This document shows positions 25,620 to 34,827 of a stretch of 64,000 nucleotides of DNA, piece by piece. The stretch's first letter is position 1. Every line of letters starts with the position of its first letter. Source of the DNA: an uncultured Agrococcus sp. GTDB lineage: Bacteria > Actinomycetota > Actinomycetes > Actinomycetales > Microbacteriaceae. The notes below the pieces were generated by a model. That model had not been told where the DNA came from. It was given only the letters and a program-made list of their open reading frames with translations, and ran no database searches. Location: assembly GCF_945915485.1 (NCBI RefSeq), contig NZ_CAMEFJ010000003.1, positions 29,270-93,269 of the forward strand, in the 5' to 3' direction. Position numbers and translations under genes: made by a program.

Positions 25620-27266
25620 ATGAGCGATGCGAAGAAGCCGCTGCTGGAAGTCGAGGGCCTGAAGGTCGAGTTCACAACGCAGGATGGCAACGTCACGGCC
25701 GTGCACGAGGCGAGCCTCTCGATCGGCGCGGGCGAAACCTTGGCCATCGTGGGCGAGTCCGGCTCGGGCAAGTCGACGACGGCGATGTCGGTTATCGGCC
25801 TGCTACCCGGCAACGGACGCGTCGGCGCGGGCAGCATCCGCCTCGACGGCGAAGAGCTGGTCGGTGCGAGCGAATCGAAGATGCGCTCCATCCGCGGCCG
25901 TCGTATCGGCCTCGTGCCGCAGGACCCGATGTCGAATCTGAACCCCGTCGCGAAGATCGGCACGCAGGTCGCGGAGACGCTGCTCGCCCATGGCCTCGCC
26001 ACGAAGAAGAACATCGACGAGAAGGTCGTTGCGACGCTCGAAGCCGCGGGTCTCCCGAATGCCGCCGAGCGCGCAAAGCAGTACCCGCACGAGTTCTCCG
26101 GCGGGATGCGCCAGCGCGCGCTCATCGCGATCGGGCTCGCCTGCCAGCCCGAGCTGCTCATCGCGGATGAGCCGACCAGCGCACTCGACGTGACAGTACA
26201 GCGGACGATCCTTGATCAGCTCGACGAGATGACGCGCGAGATCGGCACCTCCGTCCTGTTGATCACGCACGACCTCGGGCTCGCTGCCGAGCGTGCACAG
26301 CAGGTCGTGGTCATGCACCGCGGACGAGTCGTCGAACAGGGGCCCGCGAAGCAGATTCTCGAAGACCCTCAGCACGCGTACACGCAGTCGCTCGTGAAAG
26401 CGGCCCCTTCCGTCGCTATGGCGCGGCTCGCTCCGGAAGACTTCATCGACCACGGTGACACCGCGACGGACGGCACCGTGGATACGATCGTCGAGTTCGA
26501 GAACGTCACGAAGGAATTCCAGATACGCGGTCGACGAGAACCGTTCAAGGCGGTCGACGATGTCTCGCTGAAAGTGCCGCGCGGCACGACGGTGTCCATC
26601 GTGGGCGAATCCGGCTCCGGCAAGACAACGACCGCCAGGATGCTCCTGAAGGCGTACGAGCCCACGAGCGGCACCGTGCGCTTCGAGGGCAAAGACGTCT
26701 TCGGGCTCTCACGGGCGGAGCAGCGGGAGTTCCGGCAGCGGGTGCAGCCCGTCTTCCAGGACCCGTATTCCTCGCTGAACCAGATGTTCACAATCGAGCG
26801 CATCATCCAGGAACCACTCGATTTCTACAAGAAGGGCACGAAGACCGAACGGCAGAAGCGCGTTCGCGAGCTGCTCGACCACGTTGCCCTGCCGAGCGAC
26901 ATGGCGCGGCGGTACCCCTCCGAGCTTTCCGGCGGCCAGCGACAGCGCGTCGCCATTGCACGGGCGCTCGCCCTCTCACCCGACTTGATCGTCTGCGACG
27001 AGCCGGTATCAGCGCTGGATGTGCTGGTGCAGGATCAGATTCTGCGCCTGCTCGGCGACCTGCAGAAGGATTTGGGGCTCAGCTACCTCTTCATCTCCCA
27101 CGATCTCGCCGTCGTACGGCTCATCAGCGACTACGTCGCCGTGATGCAAGACGGGAAGCTCGTCGAGGCGGCGACGAGCGAAGAGATCTTCACCAATCCC
27201 CGCGACCCGTATACGCGCAAGCTGCTCGCTTCGATTCCCGGCAACGAGCTCAAAATCGCGAGCTAG
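25620..27266 (+). CDS. Fused double ATPase of a peptide ABC importer (DppD-DppF type)
   Basis: 548 residues with two complete oligopeptide-type ABC domains. The first has Walker A GESGSGKST, EFSGGMRQR and LLIADEPTSALD. The second has GESGSGKTT, ELSGGQRQR and LIVCDEPVSALD. Each domain ends with the Opp/Dpp C-terminal extension (DPQHAYTQSLVKAAPS; DPYTRKLLASIPG). It would energise the permease pair encoded convergently at 27365-29301. It is on the opposite strand from its presumed partners, which is less usual than a single operon. Confidence 0.92.
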   Translation: MSDAKKPLLEVEGLKVEFTTQDGNVTAVHEASLSIGAGETLAIVGESGSGKSTTAMSVIGLLPGNGRVGAGSIRLDGEELVGASESKMRSIRGRRIGLVPQDPMSNLNPVAKIGTQVAETLLAHGLATKKNIDEKVVATLEAAGLPNAAERAKQYPHEFSGGMRQRALIAIGLACQPELLIADEPTSALDVTVQRTILDQLDEMTREIGTSVLLITHDLGLAAERAQQVVVMHRGRVVEQGPAKQILEDPQHAYTQSLVKAAPSVAMARLAPEDFIDHGDTATDGTVDTIVEFENVTKEFQIRGRREPFKAVDDVSLKVPRGTTVSIVGESGSGKTTTARMLLKAYEPTSGTVRFEGKDVFGLSRAEQREFRQRVQPVFQDPYSSLNQMFTIERIIQEPLDFYKKGTKTERQKRVRELLDHVALPSDMARRYPSELSGGQRQRVAIARALALSPDLIVCDEPVSALDVLVQDQILRLLGDLQKDLGLSYLFISHDLAVVRLISDYVAVMQDGKLVEAATSEEIFTNPRDPYTRKLLASIPGNELKIAS

Positions 27267-27307
27267 CGCCAGCTCAGGGACGCAGCAGCATTCAAGGCGG
27301 TGTTTGA

Positions 27308-27332
27308 GTCGGTATTTCCGAAGAATTCCGAC
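27308..27332. terminator. Possible bidirectional terminator between convergent dpp genes
   Basis: GTCGG and CCGAC arms extend inward with partial A-T pairing (ATTTC against AGAAT), in the 98-bp gap between the convergent ATPase and permease genes. No poly-U is seen on either strand. Confidence 0.4.
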
Positions 27333-27364
27333 CCGAACCCCGCCCCGAACAGGGTGCGACCGCG

Positions 27365-28300
27365 TTAGCGTTTCCGGGACCTCGGGTCCATCGCCTCGCG
27401 CAGCGCCTCGCCGAACAGCGTGAAGCCGAAGGCCGTGATCATGATGCACAAGCCGGGCAGGAACGCCAGCTGCGGTGCAATCGCAAGCTCGTTCTGAGCG
27501 TAGGTCAGCATCCTGCCCCACTCCGCGGTCTCGGGGCGACCGCCGCCGAGCCCCAGGAACGAGAGCGCCGCCGCATCGATAACAGCGGTTGCGAGCGTCA
27601 GCGTCGCCTGCACGATTACGGGCCCGACGGAGTTCGGCAGGAGGTGCGACATCGTCACGCGACCCCTTCCGAGCCCGAGCGTGCGGGCGGCCAGCACGTA
27701 GTCGGCCTCCCGCTGCTGGAGCATCGACGAACGCAGCAGGCGGGCAAAGATCGGCACCTGCGCAACTCCGATGGCGATCATCACGGCAAGCGGCGTTGGG
27801 CCGAGAATCGCGGCGATCGAAACGGCCAGCAGCAGATTCGGCACAGACAGCAGAATGTCGACGAACCGCATGATCACGGTGTCGACCCATTTGCCGAACG
27901 CGCCGGCGATCGCACCGAGAAGCATGCCGCCGACGAGGCCGAACAGCGTCGAGACGATACCGATCACGAGGGAGGCTCGTGCTCCCCAGATCAGCTTCGA
28001 GAGGACGTCGCCGCCGAAGCGGTCGATGCCGAGGGGGTATCCCGGAATTTCGCCGATACCCGGCAGATACGTAGGGGTCAGATGCTCCCTGGCCGGGCTC
28101 GCGAGCTCGGGGTACGGGGCGAGCCACGGCGCGAAAATCGCGACCAGCACGAAGAGAGCGACGACGATAGCTCCCGTCCAGGCTCCCGGATTGCGACGCA
28201 GACGCCGGAAGATGTCACTCCAGTAACTGCCGCTTCTGCGGGCTCCCGCACCGTCCTCTGGTCCCCCGGGTGCGACGGGGATGACGCCTGCCGTACTCAC
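27365..28300 (-). CDS. Peptide ABC importer permease, DppC type
   Basis: 311 residues from GTG 28300, overlapping the DppB stop by 4 bp. One N-terminal helix is preceded by a basic stretch (IFRRLRRNPGAW). The BPD_transp_1 domain follows, with the EAA loop DYVLAARTLGLGRGRVTMSHLLPN. The LGIDRFGGDVLSKLIWGAR segment is typical of DppC/OppC. It is the second permease subunit of the importer with DppA (29393) and DppB. Confidence 0.92.
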   Translation of the reverse strand: MSTAGVIPVAPGGPEDGAGARRSGSYWSDIFRRLRRNPGAWTGAIVVALFVLVAIFAPWLAPYPELASPAREHLTPTYLPGIGEIPGYPLGIDRFGGDVLSKLIWGARASLVIGIVSTLFGLVGGMLLGAIAGAFGKWVDTVIMRFVDILLSVPNLLLAVSIAAILGPTPLAVMIAIGVAQVPIFARLLRSSMLQQREADYVLAARTLGLGRGRVTMSHLLPNSVGPVIVQATLTLATAVIDAAALSFLGLGGGRPETAEWGRMLTYAQNELAIAPQLAFLPGLCIMITAFGFTLFGEALREAMDPRSRKR

Positions 28301-29301
28301 TGGACCCTCACTCTCGGATCGATGAAGCTATACGAGATATCGACCAGGAGGTTGATGATCGCATAGGCGAGCGCGATGAAGAGCACGAAGCCCTGCAAGA
28401 CCGGGAAGTCACGTGCGAAGATCGCGGTTGCGAGGAACCCTCCGACTCCCGGGAAGGCGAAGACGGTCTCCGTCAACACCGCTCCGGAGATCAGGAGCCC
28501 CGCCTGCAGTCCGATCGTGGTCACAACCGGCAGCATCGCGTTGCGCAGCACGAAGCGGTTGCGGATGATCTTGCTCGCGATTCCCTTCGCACGCCCCGTC
28601 CTGACGTAGTCGGCGCCCAGGACCTCGAGCACGGAGGCCCTCGTGATGCGCACGATGATGGCCAGCGGGATCGTCGAGAGCGCGAGAGCCGGTAGCAGCA
28701 AGTGCGTCAGCGCGTTCAGGGCCGCATCGAACTCACCCGTGAGCAAGCCGTCCAGAACGTAGAAACCGGTTGCGTGGGTTGCGTCGATGCCTCGATCCTG
28801 GCGCCCCGTCGTCGGCAGCCAGCCGAGCTGCACCGCGAACAACCACTTGAGCATGAAGGCGAGGAAGAAGACGGGAATCGTGATGCCGAGCAGGCTGCCG
28901 CCGACCATGAGGTGGTCGAGGATCTTGCCGTGCTTCCTTGCCGCCCAGTATCCGAGCGGGATGCCGATTCCGACCGCGATGATCAGTGCGAGTACCGAGA
29001 GCTCGATCGTCGCCGGGAACCGGTTCGCGAACTCTTCCAGCACTGGCCTTCGAGTGCTGATCGAATTGCCGAAGTCACCCTGCAGGAGCCTCCCCAGCCA
29101 GGTGACGTACTGCTCGTGCAGCGGCCTGTCGAACCCGTACGCCTCGTTGATGCGCTCCACCGCTTCGGGGGTGGCGCGCTCCCCCAGCAGCGCCGCAGCC
29201 GGTCCGCCGGGCAGCGCTCTCACCCAGAGGAAGAGCAGGACGGTTAACCCGAACAGGGTTGGGATCAACAGCAATATGCGTTTGCCGATGGTTCTCAGCA
29301 C
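28297..29301 (-). CDS. Peptide ABC importer permease, DppB type
   Basis: 334 residues. An N-terminal helix (RILLLIPTLFGLTVLLFLWV) is followed by the conserved DppB loop LHEQYVTWLGRLLQGDFGNSISTRRPV. The EAA motif DYVRTGRAKGIASKIIRNRFVLRNA contacts the ATPase. It lies 91 bp after dppA in the operon and is coupled to dppC. Confidence 0.93.
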   Translation of the reverse strand: MLRTIGKRILLLIPTLFGLTVLLFLWVRALPGGPAAALLGERATPEAVERINEAYGFDRPLHEQYVTWLGRLLQGDFGNSISTRRPVLEEFANRFPATIELSVLALIIAVGIGIPLGYWAARKHGKILDHLMVGGSLLGITIPVFFLAFMLKWLFAVQLGWLPTTGRQDRGIDATHATGFYVLDGLLTGEFDAALNALTHLLLPALALSTIPLAIIVRITRASVLEVLGADYVRTGRAKGIASKIIRNRFVLRNAMLPVVTTIGLQAGLLISGAVLTETVFAFPGVGGFLATAIFARDFPVLQGFVLFIALAYAIINLLVDISYSFIDPRVRVQ

Positions 29302-29392
29302 TTCGAGCTTCTCCGTTAGTGGTTATAGATGCCGATCGTGGCGGATGCCGCGGCCGGGAACTGGCTCGCGGCATCCGCCGAGTCGATCGATC

Positions 29393-31057
29393 CTACTCGC
29401 TGAGCACGATCTCGTTGTACACCTCGTCATTGACGGGGCTCGCCGGATAGGACTCAACGCGCTCATTGAACGCGAGCGACGGTGCCGGGTGGGCCAGCGG
29501 AACACCGGGCATCGCCTCGGCGATCTGCTGGTTGATGTCCTGGTACACGGAGTTCGCTTCATCCGGGTCGGTCAGCGTACGCGCGTCCGCGAGCGCCGAG
29601 AACAGCTCGTCGTCTTCGAAGCCCCACTCGTTCGAGTAGCTGCCGAAGAAGACGCCGATGAAGTTGTCGGTGTCGTTGTAGTCACCCGTCCAGCCGAGGA
29701 GGTGGATGCCGTGGTCCGGCGATCCCTGCATCAGGTCGATGTACTCGACCCACTCACTGGCGATCGGGTTCACCGTGATGCCGACTTCCTCGAGCTGGGA
29801 GGAGAGAGCGGTGAAGATCTGCTCCGGGTTCGGCATGTACGGGCGCGAGACGTTCACGGGGTAGTTGAAGTCCAGCTCGAAGCCATCAGCGTAGCCGGCC
29901 TGCTCGAGCAGATCGCGAGCGAGCTCGGGATCGTGATCGTAGGTGGTGACATCATCGTTGTAGCCGTTCACAACCGGCGGAATGAACTGCGATGCGACCT
30001 CGGTTCCCTCGGGCAGCACCTGCGACACGAGTGCCTCGCGGTCGATCGCGTGCGTGATCGCCTCGCGTACCAGTGGGTCTGCGAGTTCTTCGATCTGCTG
30101 GTTGAAGCCGAGGTACAGAATCGTGAACGGGTCACGCTGCATGATGTTGTAGCCGGCGCTCTCGAGGGCTTCCGTGTCTGCCGGAGCAACGAGGTCGTAC
30201 CCGTCGATGTCGCCGGCTTCAAGTGCCTGGCGGCGTGCCGTGGGGTCGTCGATGACCCTGAACACGACCTCCTGCACCTGCCCCTGCTCGCCCCAGTAGT
30301 CGGGGTTGGCCTGCAGCACGACTTCGGAGCCGGGCGACCACGAGTCGAACGTGAACGGACCGGTGCCAGACGGGTGCGCTTCTGCGTACTCGCTGTACTG
30401 CGGGGCGTCCTCGGTGCCGCCCATGTCATCCGCGCCGTACTCTTCCATGGCCGAAGGGCTCTGCATTGCAAATGCCGGGAGCGACAGTGCGGGGATGAAT
30501 CCCGTGAACGGACGCGTGAGGTTCACAGTTGCGACGAGCTCTTCGTCGGCGGAGCACGACTCGTAGAGTGCGTTCTCGTCGCCGCGGTTGCCCTGGAAGA
30601 GGTTGCCGTAGTAGTACGACATGCTCTCCGCTGCCGGGAGACCCTCCCAGTTGTACCAACGCTCGAAGTTGGCGCAGACCGCCTCCGAGTTGAACTCGGT
30701 GCCGTCGTGGAAGGTGACGCCGTCCTGCAACTGGAACGTGTAGGAGGTGCCGTCTTCGCTCGCCTCCCACTCGGTTGCCAGCAGAGGTGCCGGGTCCGCG
30801 CCACCGGGCTCGACGCCCACGAGGCCTTCGAAAATGTTGCGCGAGATACGGAATGTCTCTCCGTCGTTGGCGAACGCCGGGTCGAGACCGGATGGGTCGG
30901 ACGAGGCGGCGAAGATGAACGTCGAGTTGACGTCGTCTGCGGGAGCGTCCCCGTCGCCGTCTCGCTGACTCTCCACGCAGCCTGTCAGGGCGATGGCGAG
31001 GGCAGCTCCGCCCGCGATCCCCGCCTTGAGGCGCCGCTTCTGAGGTTTGATGCTCAC
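29393..31057 (-). CDS. Peptide ABC importer substrate-binding lipoprotein, DppA type
   Basis: 554 residues from GTG 31057, chosen because it precedes a proper signal peptide (KRRLKAGIAGGAALAIALTGC, lipobox Cys near 22); a longer frame to 31189 has no support. The SBP_bac_5 family fold carries the strand LATEWEASEDGTSYTFQLQDGVTFHDG and the later HPSGTGPFTFDSW segment. It binds oligopeptides or related solutes outside the membrane. It is the first gene of dppA-dppB-dppC on this strand. Confidence 0.92.
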   Translation of the reverse strand: MSIKPQKRRLKAGIAGGAALAIALTGCVESQRDGDGDAPADDVNSTFIFAASSDPSGLDPAFANDGETFRISRNIFEGLVGVEPGGADPAPLLATEWEASEDGTSYTFQLQDGVTFHDGTEFNSEAVCANFERWYNWEGLPAAESMSYYYGNLFQGNRGDENALYESCSADEELVATVNLTRPFTGFIPALSLPAFAMQSPSAMEEYGADDMGGTEDAPQYSEYAEAHPSGTGPFTFDSWSPGSEVVLQANPDYWGEQGQVQEVVFRVIDDPTARRQALEAGDIDGYDLVAPADTEALESAGYNIMQRDPFTILYLGFNQQIEELADPLVREAITHAIDREALVSQVLPEGTEVASQFIPPVVNGYNDDVTTYDHDPELARDLLEQAGYADGFELDFNYPVNVSRPYMPNPEQIFTALSSQLEEVGITVNPIASEWVEYIDLMQGSPDHGIHLLGWTGDYNDTDNFIGVFFGSYSNEWGFEDDELFSALADARTLTDPDEANSVYQDINQQIAEAMPGVPLAHPAPSLAFNERVESYPASPVNDEVYNEIVLSE

Positions 31058-31273
31058 GGTACTGGGCCTTTCATTGAGAAAACAGATCGCACGCACCAAC
31101 CGCTCCACGGTGAGCGTGCATAGGGGCAATCGTAGCGCGTCCAGAAACGCTTCGCTCCGACCGAAGATTACGATCGGGTTTCGTTCCACGACGACGCGGA
31201 TGGGTCGCCCGTGCGCTACCGCGGATCACCGGGCGTGTCGACTTCGCACACCGCAGCCTACTGGCGCGACCTC

Positions 31274-32350
31274 TTAGTCGAAGCGGGCGGCTCGGCCGGG
31301 TGCGAATCCGCTGGGAGGTCCCACCACCCAGTCCATCGCCGCGGCCTCGACATCCAACGCGATCGTGATGAGCGACTCCCATCGCTCGTAGCGCGCGGCG
31401 CCCGGTTTCGGCCGCATGCACACGGGCGCATTTTCACCTACGCTGCCGCAGAAGGCCTCCGCCATCGCATAGGGATCGCGGGCCGTCAGCAGGGCATCCC
31501 GCTGTTCGGCAGTGTGGCGGTAGCGTTGCTTCGTCGTCGATGCGTCGTCGGGGTTCGCCTCCCCCTGCGCGAGCGACGGATCGATGAAGTGATTCGTGTG
31601 GACGAGCAGTCCGTCCTCGGGCTCGACCACTGCGACTCCCGCCGGCGACAGCTCGATACTGACCGCGTGCGCGTCGCCCAGGTCGCTCCCCGGCTGCACG
31701 ACGGTCAGCACGGTCGAGGCGGACACGGGAGTTGCGCGAGCGATCTCGACCGCCTCTTCGACGGTCTCGGCCCGGTCGAGGATCATGCGCATGAGCACGT
31801 GCACCGGAACTCCGGCATCGGTTCGGTCACTCTCGTGGTTGAGGATGTTGAAGTGCACGCCGAGGCCCTCCGTGACACCGATCTTTCCGAGCATCCCGGT
31901 TTCCGTGAAGGTGCGCACGACGCGGTGACCGAGCGGAATCTCGAGCAGCGTGCCGGTCGGGGCGAGTTCGCCCTGCCAGTCCCAGGTCTGCATCGTGCTC
32001 GGCGTCCGTCCGGGAGGGAGGGCGACAACCGTCGAGCATTCGGTCTGCGGGCGGTCGGAGTAGGCGAGGATCTCCGTGCGCGCGTTGAGCAGCAGCAGAT
32101 CGCGCATACTCGCACCGGAGCCTTCCGCCAACCCCTGCAGTTCCTGCCAGAGGTCGGGAGCGTAGTCGGGAATCATCTCCGCGCTCGCCGCCACCACCCG
32201 GTCGACTTCGGCATCCCGGATACCGAGATCACGAAATGCCACCCTGTAGAGCCGGACGGATTCGTGCAGTTCGCTGCTGACAGCTCGGCCGTAGACAGCG
32301 CCTCGCTGCTCGGGGGTTCCCTCCGGCAGTCTGACTTCGATAACCCGCAT
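31274..32350 (-). CDS. C45-family Ntn hydrolase, AAT/acyltransferase-like
   Basis: 358 residues from ATG 32350, which shares one base with the PaiB stop. It belongs to the peptidase C45/acyl-CoA:6-aminopenicillanate acyltransferase family. An N-terminal propeptide of ~104 residues includes LLLLNARTEIL. The autocatalytic cleavage site is before Cys105 (TECSTVV), which becomes the nucleophile. TWDWQGEL and FNILNHESDR follow. Family members cleave or make amide bonds in small acylated substrates. As the last gene of a peptide-transport operon it probably cleaves an imported amide. Confidence 0.82.
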   Translation of the reverse strand: MRVIEVRLPEGTPEQRGAVYGRAVSSELHESVRLYRVAFRDLGIRDAEVDRVVAASAEMIPDYAPDLWQELQGLAEGSGASMRDLLLLNARTEILAYSDRPQTECSTVVALPPGRTPSTMQTWDWQGELAPTGTLLEIPLGHRVVRTFTETGMLGKIGVTEGLGVHFNILNHESDRTDAGVPVHVLMRMILDRAETVEEAVEIARATPVSASTVLTVVQPGSDLGDAHAVSIELSPAGVAVVEPEDGLLVHTNHFIDPSLAQGEANPDDASTTKQRYRHTAEQRDALLTARDPYAMAEAFCGSVGENAPVCMRPKPGAARYERWESLITIALDVEAAAMDWVVGPPSGFAPGRAARFD

Positions 32351-33048
32351 CACGATGCCACCTCCGGTGGGAAGTGCCCGCGTTTCACATGGTCCTCGGG
32401 AAGAGCGTCCATGAGCTGCGCGAGATCCGCGTGCGGGCATCCCGGGATGGAGCTCTTGACATCCCCCGCGAACTCGTCGCGGACCCGAGTCCGGATGTCC
32501 TTCGGTTGTTCCTGACTCAGCTTGAACACCGCTTGCTCCTCCATTATCGTGATCGCGAAGGCCGTAACGCCTCCTATGATGTTGCGGAAGACGCCCTTCG
32601 AGGGCGTCATGTCCCACTGTTCTGCGCGTGTTCCCTCGAGTTGCGCCACGGTCTGCTCGACGACCGCGAGCGCGTCTTCGTCCTCGAGCATCAAGCGTAC
32701 GGTGCCCGTCAGGTGCACGGCTGCGTAGTCGACCGTCGGCACCGATCCCTCTTTCCGATAGAGCGTCGGCGAAACGTACCCGTGCGAAGAGGAGTGGATG
32801 AGCAGCACCTCGGGCGACTCCTGCATGAGCTGCCAGTGCCGATTCCGTCTGCCCATGTGCGACCACAGGGTCACGCCGACCAGCGAATCCCGTTCGCGCA
32901 GATCCACGCCGGGAGGAACGACGACGGGAACGTGCGTTGCTATCGGCGCTCCCGACTGCGAGGTGACCGCGAGGGCGAACGGCGTCGTGCGCACCAGATC
33001 GACGAGCGCTCTGCCGTCCGGTGGGTGGTAGTTCGGATACGTGTGCAC
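32350..33048 (-). CDS. PaiB-like FMN-binding protein
   Basis: 232 residues from GTG 33048, two bases after the peptidase stop. The N-terminus MHTYPNYHPPDGRALVDLVR and the segment GYVSPTLYRKEGSVPTVDYAAVHLTG match the PaiB/FMN-binding split-barrel family (FMN_bind_2). Family members are annotated as negative regulators but look like flavin or heme-binding oxidoreductases. Placement among hydrolases suggests either control of the operon or a redox step on the substrate. I cannot choose between them. Confidence 0.82.
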   Translation of the reverse strand: MHTYPNYHPPDGRALVDLVRTTPFALAVTSQSGAPIATHVPVVVPPGVDLRERDSLVGVTLWSHMGRRNRHWQLMQESPEVLLIHSSSHGYVSPTLYRKEGSVPTVDYAAVHLTGTVRLMLEDEDALAVVEQTVAQLEGTRAEQWDMTPSKGVFRNIIGGVTAFAITIMEEQAVFKLSQEQPKDIRTRVRDEFAGDVKSSIPGCPHADLAQLMDALPEDHVKRGHFPPEVAS

Positions 33049-33049
33049 G

Positions 33050-34099
33050 TCAGCGAACGCCCTCGATGATTGCGTCCCACATGACCTCGGACGCGATCGC
33101 GCCGAACGACGCGATGCTCTGCCCCAAGCCGTCGCGCGGGTTGTAGACGGGTAGGTCGACCTCGTCGGTGGTCAGCAGGAACAGCGTGTCGCCGTCCAGC
33201 TGCGTGTGGAAGGGCTGGATGCCGCGGTGCATGGACGAGTGGATCTGCGTTGCGAGCTGGCGCAGGTCGGTGTCGGAGAGCTTCGCGTTCGTGACGACGA
33301 CGGAGATCGTGGTGTTGCCCGTCTGCGGCCCTTCCGGAGATGCCTGTTCGTTCTCGAACAGTCCCGTGCCATCGATGACGGGGTGTCGACGTGTCCCGTC
33401 GGGTTGCACGTTGCCGCGCAGCACCGTCCCGTCTCGATCGATAACGGCGCCGACCGCGTTGACGACGGTGAGCGCGAGCACTTTGAAACCGCCGAACTCG
33501 CGGAAGGCGGCGCCCTGACCGGCCCATTCCGTCGAGCGCGGGCTCATCTTGCCGCAGCTGCCGCCGACGCCGGCTCCGGCCCTGCCGACGGGAACGTGCC
33601 GGGCATCCCGGCGCTCGTGCGCGGCTCGACCCAGTGCATTGTCCGGCGTTATCGCGTTGTCGCGCACGGCGAAGTCGTAGATGCACGCCCCCGTCACAAG
33701 CGAGAGGTCGCCGAACCCGGTGCGACGCCCGCGCTCTTCCAGGAGGGCGTCCGTGACGCCGCTCGCTGCGGCGAGCCCGTGCACGCTGCCGCCGGCGATC
33801 GCGATCGCGTGGTTGAACGGGTACCGGCCCGTGATGCCGATCGCGCCGCCGCGTTCGTCGATCGCCGTTCGAGCGCCTCCCTCGACTTCGACGACCGTGA
33901 CGCCCGTCGGCCCTTCCGCGTACTCGGCGACACCGATGCTCACGCGCGGAAAATCGAACTCGACGACCCGTTCGTGATCGCCCGGCACCGGCGTGAGCGA
34001 CGCATCGGCGTTGACGGCGAGCGACTCGAACGAGGATCGATCCGTGTGCCGCGGGGAAGCATCCCAGTCGTTCTGCGGTGCGAAGTGGGTCCTGTTCAT
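33050..34099 (-). CDS. P1 family peptidase (DmpA/BapA/NylC-type Ntn hydrolase)
   Basis: 349 residues, overlapping the upstream ATPase stop by 4 bp. It has the peptidase S58/P1 fold: VSIGVAEYAEGPTGVTVVEV, then GGSVHGLAAASGVTDALLEE, and the self-cleavage and nucleophile region PQTGNTTISVVVTNAKL, with Thr263/Thr264. In DmpA and BapA the nucleophile is Ser; in NylC it is Thr, as here. Known members are D- or beta-aminopeptidases and nylon-oligomer hydrolases, so unusual amides are likely substrates. It lacks a signal peptide and acts in the cytoplasm on imported material. Confidence 0.85.
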   Translation of the reverse strand: MNRTHFAPQNDWDASPRHTDRSSFESLAVNADASLTPVPGDHERVVEFDFPRVSIGVAEYAEGPTGVTVVEVEGGARTAIDERGGAIGITGRYPFNHAIAIAGGSVHGLAAASGVTDALLEERGRRTGFGDLSLVTGACIYDFAVRDNAITPDNALGRAAHERRDARHVPVGRAGAGVGGSCGKMSPRSTEWAGQGAAFREFGGFKVLALTVVNAVGAVIDRDGTVLRGNVQPDGTRRHPVIDGTGLFENEQASPEGPQTGNTTISVVVTNAKLSDTDLRQLATQIHSSMHRGIQPFHTQLDGDTLFLLTTDEVDLPVYNPRDGLGQSIASFGAIASEVMWDAIIEGVR

Positions 34100-34827
34100 T
34101 GTTCCTCCAAGAGTGTGCGGGAATACGGATGCTGGGGGTCGGCCACGAACGCCTCCATCGTCGCCGACTCCACGACCTCGCCGGAGCGCATAACGCAGAT
34201 GCTGTCGGCGATGTAGCGGACGACGGCCATATCGTGGGTTATGAAGAGCGCACCGAAGCCGTGCTCCCGCTGCAGTCGGCGCAACAGTTGCAGGATCTGC
34301 GCCTGAACCGAAACGTCGAGGGCGCTGACGGCTTCGTCGAACACGATGAATCTCGGGCGGGTGATGAGCGCACGGGCGATTGCGACGCGCTGTCGCTGCC
34401 CGCCCGAGAGCTCGTGGGGTCTGCGTGTTGCGAGATCGTCGTCGAGCGCGACCGATTCGAGCATCTCGTGCACCCGGTCGCGCACCTGCTTACGGCCTCG
34501 GGTCTGCACCTGCAGCGGTTCGGCGATGGATGCGGCGACGGTCATTCTCGGGTTCAGCGCCCAGACGGGATGCTGGAGCACGGCCTGCATCCGGCCGGCG
34601 GCGCGACGGCGACGCAAGTGCTCGCCTTCGAAGAGCACCTCGCCGGAGTTCGGAGACCGGAGCCCGAGCGCGACGGACGCCGCCGTCGACTTCCCGCTGC
34701 CCGACTCGCCCACGAGCCCGAGCGTCTCCCCTTCGTCGACGGCGAAGGAGACGTCTTGCATTGCGACGACCGCGCGTGCGCCGACACCGAAGCGCACCGT
34801 GACACTGTCGAGTTCGAGCAGGCTCAT
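34096..34827 (-). CDS. Peptide ABC importer ATP-binding protein, DppF type
   Basis: 243 residues with one ABC domain: Walker A GESGSGKST, ELSGGQRQR, Walker B FIVFDEAVSALD and the H-loop FITHDMAVVR. The short C-terminal DPQHPYSRTLLEEQ is the trimmed Opp-type extension. It pairs with the DppD subunit, overlapping its stop by 4 bp. Part of the operon that starts with the binding protein at 39107. Confidence 0.9.
   Translation of the reverse strand: MSLLELDSVTVRFGVGARAVVAMQDVSFAVDEGETLGLVGESGSGKSTAASVALGLRSPNSGEVLFEGEHLRRRRAAGRMQAVLQHPVWALNPRMTVAASIAEPLQVQTRGRKQVRDRVHEMLESVALDDDLATRRPHELSGGQRQRVAIARALITRPRFIVFDEAVSALDVSVQAQILQLLRRLQREHGFGALFITHDMAVVRYIADSICVMRSGEVVESATMEAFVADPQHPYSRTLLEEQ

Noticed and set aside
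25620..27266. Two separate ATPase genes
   Set aside because: One continuous frame covers both ABC domains with a normal linker and no internal stop, so it is a genuine fusion.
28787..31123. 778-codon plus-strand ORF opposite dppB and dppA
   Set aside because: Long only because of high GC; the minus strand carries two unmistakable transporter genes.
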